DNA of 64,000 nt from Sphingomonas beigongshangi (GCF_016820445.1 NZ_JADHDT010000003.1:186001-250000); one strand, 5' to 3'; counted from the first letter of the stretch, positions 25,195-35,322 are shown. Numbers and translations: made by a program. The notes: generated by a model from the sequence alone, not told the origin.

Positions 25195-26418
25195 TCAGAG
25201 CGCCCAATCGAGCTGCAGCCAGATCTTGCGCGTGTCGGTGAAGAGCCGGTCGGCACGATAGTCCGCGTAGCGCACCGCCGCGGTGGTGCGACCGAATTTG
25301 GCGGTGGCGAGAAGATCGATCTCGTTGCCGTAATGCCGGATCAGCCGGTCGCTTTCGAAGCGGTGGTAGACGGCGGTCAGCGACACCGCCTTCGCCGGCC
25401 CGATCGCCTGCCATCCCCAGCCGGCGCTGCCATAGAGGTCGCGCACGCCATCGGGCGGCGTCGTCGTCAGCTTGTCCGCCCAGCCCTGGAACTTGAAGAT
25501 TGACGACAAGGGCGTCTGGAAGCTCGCCAGCGGCGTTCCGTCGCTCGCGCCGAGCACTTCGTACCCCGCGCCGACCCGCGGGCCGCCGAAATCGAGGCCG
25601 GCGTCCGCGAGCTTGTAATCGGCGGTGTAACGGTTCGGGTTGCGGTGATAGTCCGACTGGCGGGCGTAGCTGAGTTGATACGAAAGCTTCGCCACGCCCA
25701 CCTTCCGCGTGCCGGCGAAGCGACCGCCATAGGTCTGGCTCGACAAGCGGTAGCCCTGCACCGCCGCCTCGTCCTCGTCGACGAGATAGGCAAAGCCGGT
25801 CAGGCGCCCGATCGGCGTCTCCCATCCCAGATTGGCCAGCACGGTGTTGCCGCCGATCGACCGCGGGCGTGCGCCGCGTCCGTCGATGCCGTTGACGGTA
25901 CGGACGGACCAGACGTAGCTCACATCCGCCTTCACCTTCGCGACCGGGGTCCATTCGACCCGTATTGCGTCAAAGCTCTGGCCGTTGTTGCGGATCGTGC
26001 CGGCCCCGACGAAGCGCTCGTCGTCCAGCTGGATCACCTGCCGGCCGGCGGTCACCGCCAGGCGCGGGTCGGCATAGCGCAATTGCGCGCGATAGATCCC
26101 GATGCTCTGCGGGTCCGCGACCAGCGGACGCAGCGTCGCGGCGCCATGCAGGCCGTCGAAATAGCGGGGCACGATCGCCAGATTGCCCTGCGCCTGTGCG
26201 AGGGCCGACCAGCGTCCCTCGCTGACCTGCACGCCCGTCCGGACCCGTACCGTCACGGCATCGCTATCCTGGGGGAGGCCTTGCTGCTCGACATGCTCCC
26301 AGCGAAGCCGCGCCTCCGCGAGCGGCGTGACCGTCTGCGCCGCCGCCGGCGTGGTCACACACGACAGCACCATGGCCGTGGTCAGCAGCGGCGTCGAACG
26401 CGTCGCAAATTTCATCAT
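25195..26418 (-). CDS. Alginate-export-like outer-membrane porin
   Basis: A 407-aa outer-membrane beta-barrel protein. A signal peptide (MMKFATRSTPLLTTAMVLSC...TPAAAQ) is followed by alternating strands such as LRWEHVEQQGL, VTVRVRTGVQV and YRAQLRYADPRLAVTAGRQ. That last motif, followed by LDDERFVGAGTIRNNGQSFD, is characteristic of the alginate_export porin family. The C terminus IWLQLDWAL is a final barrel strand. The family name does not imply alginate; members carry various anionic or sugar compounds. No polysaccharide synthesis genes are nearby. Confidence 0.85.
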   Translation of the reverse strand: MMKFATRSTPLLTTAMVLSCVTTPAAAQTVTPLAEARLRWEHVEQQGLPQDSDAVTVRVRTGVQVSEGRWSALAQAQGNLAIVPRYFDGLHGAATLRPLVADPQSIGIYRAQLRYADPRLAVTAGRQVIQLDDERFVGAGTIRNNGQSFDAIRVEWTPVAKVKADVSYVWSVRTVNGIDGRGARPRSIGGNTVLANLGWETPIGRLTGFAYLVDEDEAAVQGYRLSSQTYGGRFAGTRKVGVAKLSYQLSYARQSDYHRNPNRYTADYKLADAGLDFGGPRVGAGYEVLGASDGTPLASFQTPLSSIFKFQGWADKLTTTPPDGVRDLYGSAGWGWQAIGPAKAVSLTAVYHRFESDRLIRHYGNEIDLLATAKFGRTTAAVRYADYRADRLFTDTRKIWLQLDWAL

Positions 26419-26590
26419 AGCCCATCCATCCCCCCGAAATGGATGTCCGCCGTAACAGCGGACTGCCGCGTGACCCTAGGTTGAAGTCGTTGCCCGGCCA
26501 TTACCAAATGTTTCCCGCGCCTCGGCCGCCCCCGCAACTATCGCGCAGACGGGCCGTTCTCGCGCTTCGCCGGTGAGGAGTATCAAGGCC

Positions 26591-27352
26591 ATGGCTCGGT
26601 TTTCGGAAAAGGTGATCGTGATCACGGGCGCGGCGTCCGGCATCGGGGAAGGCGCCGCCCGGCGCTTCGCCCAGGAAGGTGCCATGCTCGTTCTTGGCGA
26701 CAAGGACGCGGATGGTCTTGCCAGACTGGCCACCGATCTGGGCGGGACGGTCGAGACGCTGGAGATGGACGTGTCCCGGGCCGAAGACTGCAAGGCGCTC
26801 GTCGCACGCGCGACGGAGAGGTTCGGCCGGATCGACGTGCTGGTCAATGACGCGGGTGTCGATCATCTCGGCAAGGTCGACGAGGGCGGCGACGAGGCAT
26901 TCACCAAGGTGATCGAAACCGATCTCTACGGCGTCGTCCACATGACCCGCGCCGCGATCGCCGCATTGCGTGCCGCCAAGGGCTGTATCGTCAACATTTC
27001 CTCCGTCTCCGGCATCGGTGGCGACTGGAACCACAGCTTCTATTGCGCCGCAAAGGGCGCGGTGACCAATTTCACGCGCGCACTGGCGATGGACGAGGCG
27101 AAGAACGGCGTTCGCGTCAACGCCGTCAATCCGTCGCTGACCTACACCGCCCTCACCGCAGGGATGAAGGAGCAGCCCGACCTCATCGCCAAGTTCGAGG
27201 AGCGCATCCCGATGGGACGCGGCGCCGAGCCTGCGGACATTTCCGGTGCCATCGCCTTTTTGGCCAGCGAGGACGCGCACTATATTACCGGCGTCAACCT
27301 GCCCGTCGACGGCGGCCTGTCCGCGTCGAACGGCCAGCCACCGCTGAGCTGA
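26591..27352 (+). CDS. SDR-family NAD(P)-dependent oxidoreductase
   Basis: Short-chain dehydrogenase of 253 aa. The cofactor motif is [13 protein letters not shown] and the acidic residue in LGDKDADG suggests NAD preference. The usual NNAG reads VNDAGV. The catalytic serine is in NISSVSGIG and the YxxxK in [10 protein letters not shown]. The C terminus ends in the family's [15 protein letters not shown] at 26591 lies ten bases after GAGGAG. The substrate is unknown. The next gene, msrB, starts 23 bases downstream, so the two may be cotranscribed. Confidence 0.9.
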   Translation: MARFSEKVIVITGAASGIGEGAARRFAQEGAMLVLGDKDADGLARLATDLGGTVETLEMDVSRAEDCKALVARATERFGRIDVLVNDAGVDHLGKVDEGGDEAFTKVIETDLYGVVHMTRAAIAALRAAKGCIVNISSVSGIGGDWNHSFYCAAKGAVTNFTRALAMDEAKNGVRVNAVNPSLTYTALTAGMKEQPDLIAKFEERIPMGRGAEPADISGAIAFLASEDAHYITGVNLPVDGGLSASNGQPPLS

Positions 27353-27375
27353 CGGGCGCAGATCGAAAGGCCGAC

Positions 27376-27819
27376 ATGACCGGCTATCGCAAGACCGATG
27401 AGGCGATCGCCAAGCTGACGCCCGAGCAATTCTACGTGACGCAGCAGAGCGGCACGGAGCGGCCGGGGACCGGCGAATATCTCTACAACAAGGCGCCCGG
27501 CATCTATGTCGACGTGGTGTCCGGCGAGCCGCTGTTCGCCTCCGCGGACAAATATGAATCGCACTGCGGCTGGCCGAGCTTCACGAAGCCGATCGAGCAG
27601 GCGCGCGTCAACGAGCTGAGCGACACCAGCCACGGCATGGTGCGGACCGAGGTCCGGTCGGCCGGTGGGGACAGCCACCTCGGCCACGTCTTCAACGACG
27701 GCCCGCGCGAAACCGGCGGTCTGCGCTATTGCATCAACTCGGCCGCGTTGCGTTTCGTACCGAAGGCCGAGATGGCGGCGCAGGGCTATGGAGCCTATCT
27801 GGACCAGGTCGAAGGCTGA
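27376..27819 (+). CDS. msrB: Peptide-methionine (R)-S-oxide reductase
   Basis: Repairs methionine R-sulfoxide in proteins, with thioredoxin as the usual donor. The protein has 147 aa. The catalytic cysteine is in [11 protein letters not shown] and the active-site block reads [13 protein letters not shown]. The second, resolving-type cysteine is in ESHCGWPSF. The two CxxC zinc sites of many MsrB proteins are missing ([13 protein letters not shown] has none), so this is the zinc-free form. Start MTGYRK at 27376. Confidence 0.95.
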   Translation: MTGYRKTDEAIAKLTPEQFYVTQQSGTERPGTGEYLYNKAPGIYVDVVSGEPLFASADKYESHCGWPSFTKPIEQARVNELSDTSHGMVRTEVRSAGGDSHLGHVFNDGPRETGGLRYCINSAALRFVPKAEMAAQGYGAYLDQVEG

Positions 27820-27917
27820 GCCCGCCCAACCTGCGCATCAAAGCCGCTTGATGCCGTCGCGCCCGGCTTCTACGAGACCCTCAGGCGGCTTTGGTACCGC
27901 AACCATGGAGGGGCTTG

Positions 27918-29060
27918 GTGGAGACGCATTTCGATCCGGCGACGGTGCTCGGCGCCGACTGGCGTGACGGTCTGTGGCTCGGCCGGATCGATCGGGGCGA
28001 AGGCCCCTGCCCGGTCCTGATCCGCGACGGCGTCGTCTACGACATGAGCCGAGTCGCGGCGACTGTGGCGCAACTGGTCGCCGCCGCCGCGTTCGACGCG
28101 GACGCGGGCGAAGCGATCGGTGACCTGGCGGCGCTCGGGCTTGCCGCAACGGCGGTGCCACGCCTCCTTGCCCCCGTGGACCTTCAGGTCGTCAAGGCGG
28201 CCGGTGTGACCTTCGCGACCTCCGCGCTCGAACGGGTAATCGAGGAGCGGGCGCGCGGGGACGCATCCGCCGCCGCGGGCCTGCGCGCGCGGCTGGAGGA
28301 GCGTGTCGGCGGCGGGCTGCGTTCGGTCGTGCCGGGGACGGCGGAAGCGTCCGCGCTCAAGGCCGCGCTGATCGAGGAAGGCCTGTGGTCGCAATATCTT
28401 GAAGTCGCGATCGGCCCCGATGCGGAAATCTTCACCAAGGCACCCGTCCTCGCCACGGTCGGATGGGGCGCGGATGTCGGCATTCGCTCAGATTCCGGCT
28501 GGAACAACCCCGAGCCGGAGGTGGCGCTTCTCGTCGCGCCGGATGGACGGGCGGTCGGCGCCTGTCTGGGCAACGACGTCAACCTGCGCGACTTCGAGGG
28601 CCGCTCCGCGCTCCTGCTCGGCAAGGCCAAGGACAACAACGCGTCCGCTGCGCTCGGCCCGTTCGTGAGACTGTTCGACGACCGCTTCACGATCGACCAT
28701 GTCCGCGATGCGCAGGTGACGCTGACGATCGAGGGCACGGACGGCTATCGTCTCGACGGGCACAGTTCGATGCGCGAGATCAGCCGCGATCCGCTCGAGC
28801 TCGTGCGTCAGGCACTGAGCGAGCATCAATATCCCGATGGGTTCGTGCTGTATCTCGGCACATTGTTCGCGCCGGTGCAGGATCGGGACGAGCCCGGCCG
28901 GGGCTTCACCCACAAGACCGGCGACGTTGTGACGATCGCCAGCCCCGGCCTCGGCCAGCTCGTCAATCGCGTGACGACGTCGAAGGACGCCGAACCCTGG
29001 ACGTTCGGTACACTGGCGCTGATGCGCAACCTTGCCGCGCGCGGCATGCTTTCCGCCTGA
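27918..29060 (+). CDS. xylX: 2-keto-3-deoxy-D-xylonate dehydratase, FAH family
   Basis: Predicted to convert 2-keto-3-deoxy-D-xylonate to alpha-ketoglutarate semialdehyde in the Weimberg xylose pathway. The 380-aa protein belongs to the fumarylacetoacetate hydrolase fold. It closely follows the Caulobacter XylX sequence as I recall it: LLAPVDLQVVKAAGVTFATS, GLWSQYLEVAIGPDAEIFTK, SGWNNPEPEVALL and NDVNLRDFEGRSALLLGKAK. The metal-binding ExE and D positions lie in those blocks. The GTG at 27918 is chosen because GGAGGGG precedes it and the length then matches the family. The xylB homologue follows after 19 bases. Confidence 0.88.
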   Translation: METHFDPATVLGADWRDGLWLGRIDRGEGPCPVLIRDGVVYDMSRVAATVAQLVAAAAFDADAGEAIGDLAALGLAATAVPRLLAPVDLQVVKAAGVTFATSALERVIEERARGDASAAAGLRARLEERVGGGLRSVVPGTAEASALKAALIEEGLWSQYLEVAIGPDAEIFTKAPVLATVGWGADVGIRSDSGWNNPEPEVALLVAPDGRAVGACLGNDVNLRDFEGRSALLLGKAKDNNASAALGPFVRLFDDRFTIDHVRDAQVTLTIEGTDGYRLDGHSSMREISRDPLELVRQALSEHQYPDGFVLYLGTLFAPVQDRDEPGRGFTHKTGDVVTIASPGLGQLVNRVTTSKDAEPWTFGTLALMRNLAARGMLSA

Positions 29061-29079
29061 CCTTCGAAAGGCCCTTCCC

Positions 29080-29859
29080 ATGACCGACGTCCCCGCCGAC
29101 CGGCGCGCCGTTTACCCTTCGCTGCGCGACAAGCGCGTCATCATTACCGGCGGCGGATCGGGTATCGGCGCGGGCCTGGTCGAGGCCTTCGTCGGCCAAG
29201 GCGCGAAGGTCGCCTTCGTCGACGTCGCCGTGGCGGACAGCGAGGCGCTGGTCGAGCGCCTGGCGCCGGATGCCGCACATGCGCCGCTGTTCCGGAGGCT
29301 CGACCTCACGGATCTGGATGCCCTCAAGACCGTGTTCGGCGCCCTGATCGACGCGCTTGGCGGGTGCGACGTGCTGGTGAACAACGCCGGCAACGACGAT
29401 CGGCACACGATCGCGGACGTGACACCGGCCTATTGGGACGACCGGATGAACGTCAATCTGCGCCATCAGTTCTTCGCGGCGCAGGCGGTCGTACCGGCGA
29501 TGCGTGCCGCCGGCGGCGGCGCGATCCTTAATTTCGGTTCGATCAGCTGGCATCTCGCGCTGAACGAACTCATCCTCTACCAGACCGCGAAGGCGGCGAT
29601 CGAGGGCCTGACGCGCAGCCTGGCGCGCGACCTGGGCCGCGACGGCATCCGCTGCAATGCGATCGTACCCGGCAACGTCAAGACGCCGCGGCAGGAGAAG
29701 TGGTATACGCCAGAGGGCGAGGCGGAGATCGTCGCCGCGCAATGCCTGGACGGGCGCATCCATCCCGTCGACGTGGCGGCGCTCGCGCTGTTTCTCGCCT
29801 CGGACGACGCGCGGCTTTGCACCGGTCACAATTACTGGATCGACGCGGGCTGGCGCTGA
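29080..29859 (+). CDS. xylB: D-xylose 1-dehydrogenase (NAD+), SDR family
   Basis: Oxidises D-xylose to xylonolactone, the first Weimberg step. The 259-aa protein carries VIITGGGSGIGAGLVEAF (cofactor), LVNNAGNDDRHTIADVTPAYW, FGSISWHLALNELILYQTAK (serine and YxxxK), and GNVKTPRQEKWYTPEGEAEI. The end reads CTGHNYWIDAGWR. These blocks match the Caulobacter xylose dehydrogenase as I remember it almost word for word, which is more specific than general SDR similarity. ATG at 29080 follows CGAAAGG. It is cotranscribed with xylX; the lactonase, xylonate dehydratase and semialdehyde dehydrogenase genes are not in the window. Confidence 0.88.
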   Translation: MTDVPADRRAVYPSLRDKRVIITGGGSGIGAGLVEAFVGQGAKVAFVDVAVADSEALVERLAPDAAHAPLFRRLDLTDLDALKTVFGALIDALGGCDVLVNNAGNDDRHTIADVTPAYWDDRMNVNLRHQFFAAQAVVPAMRAAGGGAILNFGSISWHLALNELILYQTAKAAIEGLTRSLARDLGRDGIRCNAIVPGNVKTPRQEKWYTPEGEAEIVAAQCLDGRIHPVDVAALALFLASDDARLCTGHNYWIDAGWR

Positions 29860-29924
29860 TCGCGAGCGGCTTGACGCAATCTCCATCGCGATAATAGGAT
29901 ATCCCACACTGGGAGGGCGTCGCG

Positions 29925-30722
29925 ATGCGGTGGCTTGGGTTCGGTTTGGCGTGCGTGCTGGTCGCTGGCTGCAGCAAGGCTCCCGACACTGGCCCCGGAG
30001 ACGCCGCGACGCGGGCGACGGATGTCGCCTTCGCCTATCGCTACGACTTCCGCCTGCCATCGAGCAGGATCGCGGAGGCGCAGGAGGCGCATGCAGAGGC
30101 GTGCGAGCGGCTCGGTCCGGGCCGGTGCCGCATCACCGGCATGGCCTATCACCTGGACGCTGCGGGAATGGCCTCGGCGAGTCTCGACCTGCGCGTCGCG
30201 TCGCCGATCGCGCGAGGGTTCGGACGGGACGGGATCAAGGGGATTGCGGCCGCCGGCGGCGCATTGACCAGCGCAGAGATCGTCGGAACGGATGCGGCGC
30301 CGGAACGGGACGCCGCGTCTGCCGGCGCGGCCGACGCGCATGCGGATCTCGAAGAGGTCGACCGACAGCTCGTGCGCCCCGACCTGTCGCAGCAGATGCG
30401 CTCCGATCTGCTCGCGCGCCGCGCCGCGTTGCTGGAGACGCAGCGACAGGCGGCAGCGGCGGGAGCGTCCGCACGTGCCAGCGTCACGACGACGCCGATT
30501 TCGTTCCGCTATGACGCCGGATCGGGCGTCGGCCTGGTCCCGCGCCTGCTGGAGGCCGCGCAGGCCGGATATGCGTCGCTGACATGGACGCTGGCGACGA
30601 CCCTGACACTGATCGCATGGCTTGCGCCACCCGGCGTGATGCTTCTGCTGCTCGCGTTGGCGTGGCACCGCCTGGGCAGGCGCTGGTGGGCGCGGCTGTT
30701 CCCGGATCTTCGCAGCGAATGA
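29925..30722 (+). CDS. DUF4349 lipoprotein
   Basis: A 265-aa lipoprotein. The signal sequence MRWLGFGLACVLVAGCSKAP has a lipobox with the cysteine at 16. The body has the DUF4349 pattern: YRYDFRLPSSRIAEAQEAHA, SLDLRVASPIARGFGRDGIK, then a helical stretch LEEVDRQLVRPDLSQQMRSD. A C-terminal membrane segment (WTLATTLTLIAWLAPPGVML) is followed by a basic tail. Function is unknown. The protein would be anchored at both ends to the envelope. Confidence 0.8.
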   Translation: MRWLGFGLACVLVAGCSKAPDTGPGDAATRATDVAFAYRYDFRLPSSRIAEAQEAHAEACERLGPGRCRITGMAYHLDAAGMASASLDLRVASPIARGFGRDGIKGIAAAGGALTSAEIVGTDAAPERDAASAGAADAHADLEEVDRQLVRPDLSQQMRSDLLARRAALLETQRQAAAAGASARASVTTTPISFRYDAGSGVGLVPRLLEAAQAGYASLTWTLATTLTLIAWLAPPGVMLLLLALAWHRLGRRWWARLFPDLRSE

Positions 30723-30799
30723 CGGCTTGCGCCACCTCGACATGGTGGAAAGGCCGGCTTAGGTTCTGATCCGACATAATCGAGAGGCGCGAAATCACG

Positions 30800-32428
30800 A
30801 TGGACCGGCGATCTTTCCTCCATGGCGCGGCGGCCCTTGGTTCGGCTTCGCTGCTCGACGGCCGGGCGCGTGGCGCAAGCGGGGCGGCATTCGAGCCGAC
30901 ATGGGCTTCACTGGTCGGCGGATATACGGCGCCCGACTGGTTCCGCGACGCCAAGTTTGGCATCTGGGCACATTGGTCGGCGCAGTGCGTGCCGGAGGCG
31001 GGCGATTGGTATGCGCGCGAAATGTACCTGCAGGGTGCCCGCGCCTATGCCCATCACCTGAAGCATTATGGCCACCCTTCCGAGGTGGGCTTCATGGAAA
31101 TGTATCCGCGCTGGACCGCGGCGCGCTGGGAACCCGCCCGGCTGCTCGACCTGTATCAGCGCGCCGGCGCCAGATATTTCATGGCGCTGGCGAACCACCA
31201 CGACAATTTCGATTCCTATGCCTCGAGCCATCATGCGTGGAACAGCACGCGGATCGGCCCCCGCCGCGACATCATCGGCGAGTGGAGCAGACATGCCCGC
31301 GCGCGCGGTCTGCGCTTCGCGGTCTCCAATCATTCCGGTCACGCCTGGCACTGGCTGCAACCCGCCTATGGCTACGATCCCGAAGGGCCGCTTGCCGGTC
31401 GACGCTACGACGCCGCGCGCCTGACGATGGCGCAGGGCAAGGGGCGCTGGTGGCAGGGCCTCGATCCGCAGCAGCTCTATACCGGACCGACCATGGTGAT
31501 GCCCGACGGCTTCCGGTCGATCGCGGCCGCCAATGCCTGGCACGAGAAAAACGACCGGCTGTGGACGGAAACGCCGCCCGCGACCAATCCGAATTTCGTT
31601 CGCGGCTGGTCGCTGCGCTGCCGCGAGCTGATCGACGCCTATCGTCCCGACATGATCTACTTCGACAATTTCTCGCTGCCCCTCGGCCAGGCCGGGCTCG
31701 ACATCACCGCGCATTTCTACAACCAGTCGATGCGCTGGCACGGCGGCCGCAACGAGGCGGTGGTCACCGCAAAGGGCACGCCCGCGGACCGACGCGGCGG
31801 CATCGTCGACGATGTCGAGCGCGGCGTGCACGACGACATCCAGCCCTTTCCCTTTCAGACCGACACATGCCTGGGCAACTGGCACTATGATCGCGATCTG
31901 TACGAGAGCGACGGCTACAAGACGCCGGCCAAGGTGATCCACACCTTGTGCGATGTCGTGTCGAAGAATGGCAATTTGATGCTGTCGGTGCCGATGCGGG
32001 GCGACGGCACGATCGACGAGAAGGAGGAAGCGATCGTCGAGGCGATCGCCGCGTGGATGGGGCGCTACGGTTCGGCGATCTACGGTACGCGTCCCTGGCA
32101 CCTGTCGGGCGAGGGGCCGACGCGCGCCGCCGGCGGCGATTTCAACGAGGGCGGCAAGGACAGTCCCTATACGGCCCGCGATATCCGATATGTCCGCAGG
32201 GGCAACGCGGTCCACGCCTTTGCGCTGGGATGGCCCGACGACGGCGTGGTGCGGCTGCCCGCGCTGGCGAAGCAGGGATCGGTGCGACGGATCACCGTGC
32301 CGGGCGACCCGGCCCCGCTTTCGTTCAGGCCGACCGCCGACGCGATCGCGGTCGACGTTCCAGCGGCGCTCCGCAACCCGATCGGGATCGGCCTGATCGT
32401 CGAGGGCGACGGCCTGACGCGCGTCTGA
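30800..32428 (+). CDS. Alpha-L-fucosidase, GH29 family
   Basis: Exported glycosidase of 542 aa predicted to remove alpha-L-fucose. The N terminus [19 protein letters not shown] is a twin-arginine signal (DRRSFLHG). The catalytic domain opens with [20 protein letters not shown] and contains [16 protein letters not shown] and [13 protein letters not shown]. The nucleophile region is [14 protein letters not shown], where GH29 has the catalytic aspartate. [17 protein letters not shown] is the conserved barrel end. It stands alone, 76 bases after the DUF4349 gene. Confidence 0.92.
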   Translation: MDRRSFLHGAAALGSASLLDGRARGASGAAFEPTWASLVGGYTAPDWFRDAKFGIWAHWSAQCVPEAGDWYAREMYLQGARAYAHHLKHYGHPSEVGFMEMYPRWTAARWEPARLLDLYQRAGARYFMALANHHDNFDSYASSHHAWNSTRIGPRRDIIGEWSRHARARGLRFAVSNHSGHAWHWLQPAYGYDPEGPLAGRRYDAARLTMAQGKGRWWQGLDPQQLYTGPTMVMPDGFRSIAAANAWHEKNDRLWTETPPATNPNFVRGWSLRCRELIDAYRPDMIYFDNFSLPLGQAGLDITAHFYNQSMRWHGGRNEAVVTAKGTPADRRGGIVDDVERGVHDDIQPFPFQTDTCLGNWHYDRDLYESDGYKTPAKVIHTLCDVVSKNGNLMLSVPMRGDGTIDEKEEAIVEAIAAWMGRYGSAIYGTRPWHLSGEGPTRAAGGDFNEGGKDSPYTARDIRYVRRGNAVHAFALGWPDDGVVRLPALAKQGSVRRITVPGDPAPLSFRPTADAIAVDVPAALRNPIGIGLIVEGDGLTRV

Positions 32429-32453
32429 TGGCCGGCGCCGCACGCGCCAAAGA

Positions 32454-32482
32454 TTGCACCCCCGCCCCCCTTCCCCTATAGG
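32454..32482 (+). promoter_or_regulatory. Predicted sigma-70-type promoter of purCSQ
   Basis: TTGCAC at 32454-32459 and TATAGG at 32477-32482 are separated by 17 bases. The start of transcription would fall near 32489, about 64 bases before the purC ATG. The element starts 26 bases after the fucosidase stop. Confidence 0.6.
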
Positions 32483-32552
32483 CGCCATCGATCCTGCCCC
32501 GGCCGCGTCAAGGGCGTCGCCGGGGCTCACCGTTTCCAGGGGACAACCGCAC

Positions 32553-33332
32553 ATGGCTCGCCGCCGCCAGATCTACGAGGGCAAGGCCAAGATCCTCTAC
32601 GAGGGGCCCGAGCCGGGCACGCTGATCCAGTATTTCAAGGATGACGCCACCGCGTTCAACGCCCAGAAGAAGGGCACGATCAACGGCAAGGGCGTGCTCA
32701 ACAACCGGATCAGCGAGCATGTCTTCACCCTGCTCGACGCGATCGGCGTGCCGACGCATTTCATCCGCCGCCTCAACATGCGCGAGCAGCTGATCCGGCA
32801 GGTCGAGATCGTGCCGATCGAGGTCGTCGTGCGCAATGTCGCGGCGGGGTCGCTGTCGAAGCGGCTGGGGATCGAGGAGGGTACTAAGCTCCCCCGCACG
32901 ATCATCGAATATTATTACAAGGACGACGCGCTCGGCGATCCGATGATCACCGACGAGCATATCGCCGCGTTTGGCTGGGCGAGCCAGGAGGAGATGCACG
33001 ACATCGCCGACCTTGCGATCCGCGTGAACGACTTCCTGACCGGCCTGTTCGCGGGCATCGGCATCCGCCTGGTCGACTTCAAGCTCGAGTTCGGCCGGAT
33101 CTGGGACAACGACTATGGCCGGATCATCCTGGCTGACGAGATCAGCCCGGACGGCTGCCGGCTGTGGGACATGACGAGCGGCGAGAAGCTCGACAAGGAC
33201 CGTTTCCGCCGCGACCTGGGCGGCGAGGCGGAGGCCTATCAGGAGGTCGCGAGGCGGCTGGGCCTGATGCCAGAGGGTGAGGATTCGGCGGTGCTCGATC
33301 TCGACTCCCACCGCAAGCGGCGTGGCAAGTAA
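32553..33332 (+). CDS. purC: SAICAR synthetase
   Basis: Purine biosynthesis enzyme (phosphoribosylaminoimidazole-succinocarboxamide synthase), 259 aa. Recognised by [43 protein letters not shown] [30 protein letters not shown] and [15 protein letters not shown] at 32553 follows CCAGGGGACAACCGC. It is the first gene of a purC-purS-purQ operon, with 17 bases to purS. Confidence 0.98.
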   Translation: MARRRQIYEGKAKILYEGPEPGTLIQYFKDDATAFNAQKKGTINGKGVLNNRISEHVFTLLDAIGVPTHFIRRLNMREQLIRQVEIVPIEVVVRNVAAGSLSKRLGIEEGTKLPRTIIEYYYKDDALGDPMITDEHIAAFGWASQEEMHDIADLAIRVNDFLTGLFAGIGIRLVDFKLEFGRIWDNDYGRIILADEISPDGCRLWDMTSGEKLDKDRFRRDLGGEAEAYQEVARRLGLMPEGEDSAVLDLDSHRKRRGK

Positions 33333-33349
33333 AGGCTGGGGTGAGTAAG

Positions 33350-33580
33350 ATGAAGCTGCGTATCTTCGTGACGCTGAAGCCCGGCGTGCTCGACCCCCAG
33401 GGCCGGGCGATCCACCACGCGCTCGGCAGCCTGGGCTTCGAGGGCGTCGAGGACGTCCGCGCGGGCAAGATGTTCGAGCTCGAGGTCGCCGACTCGACGA
33501 CCGACGAGGCGATCGACGGCATGTGCCGCCAGCTGCTTGCCAACACCGTGATCGAGAATTTCCGGGTGGAGCGCGCCTGA
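33350..33580 (+). CDS. purS: Phosphoribosylformylglycinamidine synthase subunit PurS
   Basis: Small bridging subunit of the three-part FGAM synthase, joining PurQ and PurL. The 76-aa protein reads [20 protein letters not shown], then [18 protein letters not shown], the full family signature. ATG at 33350 is preceded by GGGGTGAG at ideal distance. A GTG at 33341 would add three residues. The stop is one base before the purQ ATG. Confidence 0.95.
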   Translation: MKLRIFVTLKPGVLDPQGRAIHHALGSLGFEGVEDVRAGKMFELEVADSTTDEAIDGMCRQLLANTVIENFRVERA

Positions 33581-33581
33581 C

Positions 33582-34250
33582 ATGAAGACCGCCGTCATCG
33601 TCTTTCCGGGATCGAATTGCGACCGTGACCTCGCCGTCGCGCTGGAGGCGGTGACCGGGGTCAAGCCCATGATGGTGTGGCATGCCGACACCGAGCTGCC
33701 GCAGGGTATCGGCTTTGTCGCCGTGCCTGGCGGCTTCTCCTATGGCGATTACCTGCGGTCCGGGGCGATCGCGGCCCGTTCGCCGATCATGCGCGCGGTC
33801 GTCGAGCAGGCGGGCCGCGGCTTGCCGGTCTTCGGCGTCTGCAACGGCTTTCAGGTGCTGACCGAGGCGGGGCTGCTGCCCGGCGCGTTGATGCGCAACG
33901 CCGGGCTCAATTTCGTGTGCCGCGACGTCGCTCTGACGGTCGACAATGCGCAGACCGCCTTCACCAGCCGCTACGACGCAGGCGAGACGCTGTCCGTGCC
34001 GGTCGCGCACCATGACGGCAATTATTTCGCGGATGCCGAGACGCTGGATCGGCTCGAGGGCGAAGGCCGCGTCGCCTTCCGCTACGGCGAGGCGGTCAAC
34101 GGCTCGGCGCGGAACATCGCGGGGATCGTCAACACCGCCGGCAATGTGCTCGGCATGATGCCGCATCCGGAGCGCAAGATCGAGACCGCGCATGGCGGCA
34201 CGGACGGACGTCGCCTCTTCGAGGGCGTGCTGGAAACGGTCGGCGCGTAA
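33582..34250 (+). CDS. purQ: Phosphoribosylformylglycinamidine synthase subunit PurQ
   Basis: Glutaminase subunit of FGAM synthase, 222 aa. The oxyanion/early block is [17 protein letters not shown]. The nucleophilic cysteine sits in [20 protein letters not shown]. The C-terminal catalytic pair is in [10 protein letters not shown]. It supplies ammonia to PurL, whose gene does not follow; the next gene is a convergent transporter 15 bases away. PurL must be encoded elsewhere. Confidence 0.97.
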   Translation: MKTAVIVFPGSNCDRDLAVALEAVTGVKPMMVWHADTELPQGIGFVAVPGGFSYGDYLRSGAIAARSPIMRAVVEQAGRGLPVFGVCNGFQVLTEAGLLPGALMRNAGLNFVCRDVALTVDNAQTAFTSRYDAGETLSVPVAHHDGNYFADAETLDRLEGEGRVAFRYGEAVNGSARNIAGIVNTAGNVLGMMPHPERKIETAHGGTDGRRLFEGVLETVGA

Positions 34251-34265
34251 GTCGCCGCGGCGCGA

Positions 34266-35006
34266 TCAAAGCCGTGTGCGGAACGGCGAGAAGTTGGTGC
34301 CGCGGTCGAACACATCGACCCCCTCGGCTCGCTTCAGCCAGCCGACCACGGCATAGGTGACGGGCGTAAGCAGCACCTCCCAGCCCACCTTGAGCGCCCA
34401 TTGCGTGAACAGCACGGTGACGACCAGCGCCGGCGTCCAGCCTTCGGCGCCCAGGAATGCGAGCGGGTAGAAGATCAAGCTGTCCACGCCCTCCCCCACC
34501 ACGGTCGAGCCGATCGTGCGGGTCCAGAGGTGGCGCCCCTCCGTCCACAGCTTCATCCGCGCCATGACGTAGGAATTGACGAACTCGCCCGCCCAGAACG
34601 CACAAACACTGGCAAAGACGATCCGCGGCACCTGGCCGAAGATCGTTTCATACGCTGCCTGGTTGGTCCAGGACGGCGCGGGCGGCAGCGCGACGACGAC
34701 ATAGGCCATGAATGCCATGAACACGACCGCGGCGAAGCCAGCCCAGATGACCCGACGCGCCCGGGCATAGCCGTAGACCTCGGTCAGCACGTCGCCGATC
34801 ACGTAGCTGACGGGAAAGAACAGGATGCCGGCGCCGAACGGCCAGTCGCCGACGACGGGCAGGTGCACCACCGCGACCTTGCCCGCCCCGATCACGTTGG
34901 ACAGGAGCAGCAGCGCGACGAACGCGGCCATGACGAAGTCGTAGTAGCGAAATGCCGCCCCCTGCATGGCGGCGGCATCGACGGGGCGTTCGACGGACTG
35001 GATCAT
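34266..35006 (-). CDS. yhhQ: Queuosine precursor transporter (YhhQ/VUT family)
   Basis: A 246-aa membrane protein with about six segments. It has the family signatures ILFFPVSYVIGDVLTEVYGY, FVNSYVMARMKLWTEGRHLW and TIGSTVVGEGVDSLIFYPLA. Members import queuosine precursors for tRNA modification. It is convergent with purQ and lies 61 bases from tRNA-Arg on the other strand. ATG at 35006. Confidence 0.93.
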   Translation of the reverse strand: MIQSVERPVDAAAMQGAAFRYYDFVMAAFVALLLLSNVIGAGKVAVVHLPVVGDWPFGAGILFFPVSYVIGDVLTEVYGYARARRVIWAGFAAVVFMAFMAYVVVALPPAPSWTNQAAYETIFGQVPRIVFASVCAFWAGEFVNSYVMARMKLWTEGRHLWTRTIGSTVVGEGVDSLIFYPLAFLGAEGWTPALVVTVLFTQWALKVGWEVLLTPVTYAVVGWLKRAEGVDVFDRGTNFSPFRTRL

Positions 35007-35067
35007 GACCCCTGCACCATATCGCTGTTCCGCTGCCGCACAATCCGCGCTAATCGCATTCCCGCGC

Positions 35068-35144
35068 GCGCCCGTAGCTCAGTTGGATAGAGCACGAGCC
35101 TTCTAAGCTTGGGGCCGCTGGTTCGAATCCAGCCGGGCGCGCCA
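35068..35144 (+). tRNA. tRNA-Arg (anticodon TCT)
   Basis: A complete 77-base cloverleaf. The acceptor GCGCCCG (35068-35074) pairs with CGGGCGC (35134-35140), with discriminator G and an encoded CCA at 35142-35144. The D arm is GCTCAGTTGGATAGAGC and the anticodon loop CTTCTAA, giving TCT. The T arm reads CTGGTTCGAATCCAG. It decodes AGA/AGG, which are rare in this genome but are used in the odd gene between rpoB and rpoC. No integrase or duplicated 3' end is seen nearby. Confidence 0.98.
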
Positions 35145-35322
35145 TTTTCGTCCGTGTGCGGTCCATGCCGACCAGCACCGGCAGCGGCGCCTACCGGGAG
35201 CGCCGGGCTCCCCACCCGTAATGCATGCGCGCCGGGAGTCCGGCGGATCCGGCCCACGATCCGGCGCGGTCAACGCAAGCGGCAGCACATCGCCGGGGAA
35301 AGCCCCCTGCCCGCGCTTCGCC

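Noticed and set aside
35068..35322. tRNA-Arg as an integration site for a mobile element
   Set aside because: No integrase, no duplicated tRNA end and no change in gene style downstream; rlmJ follows.
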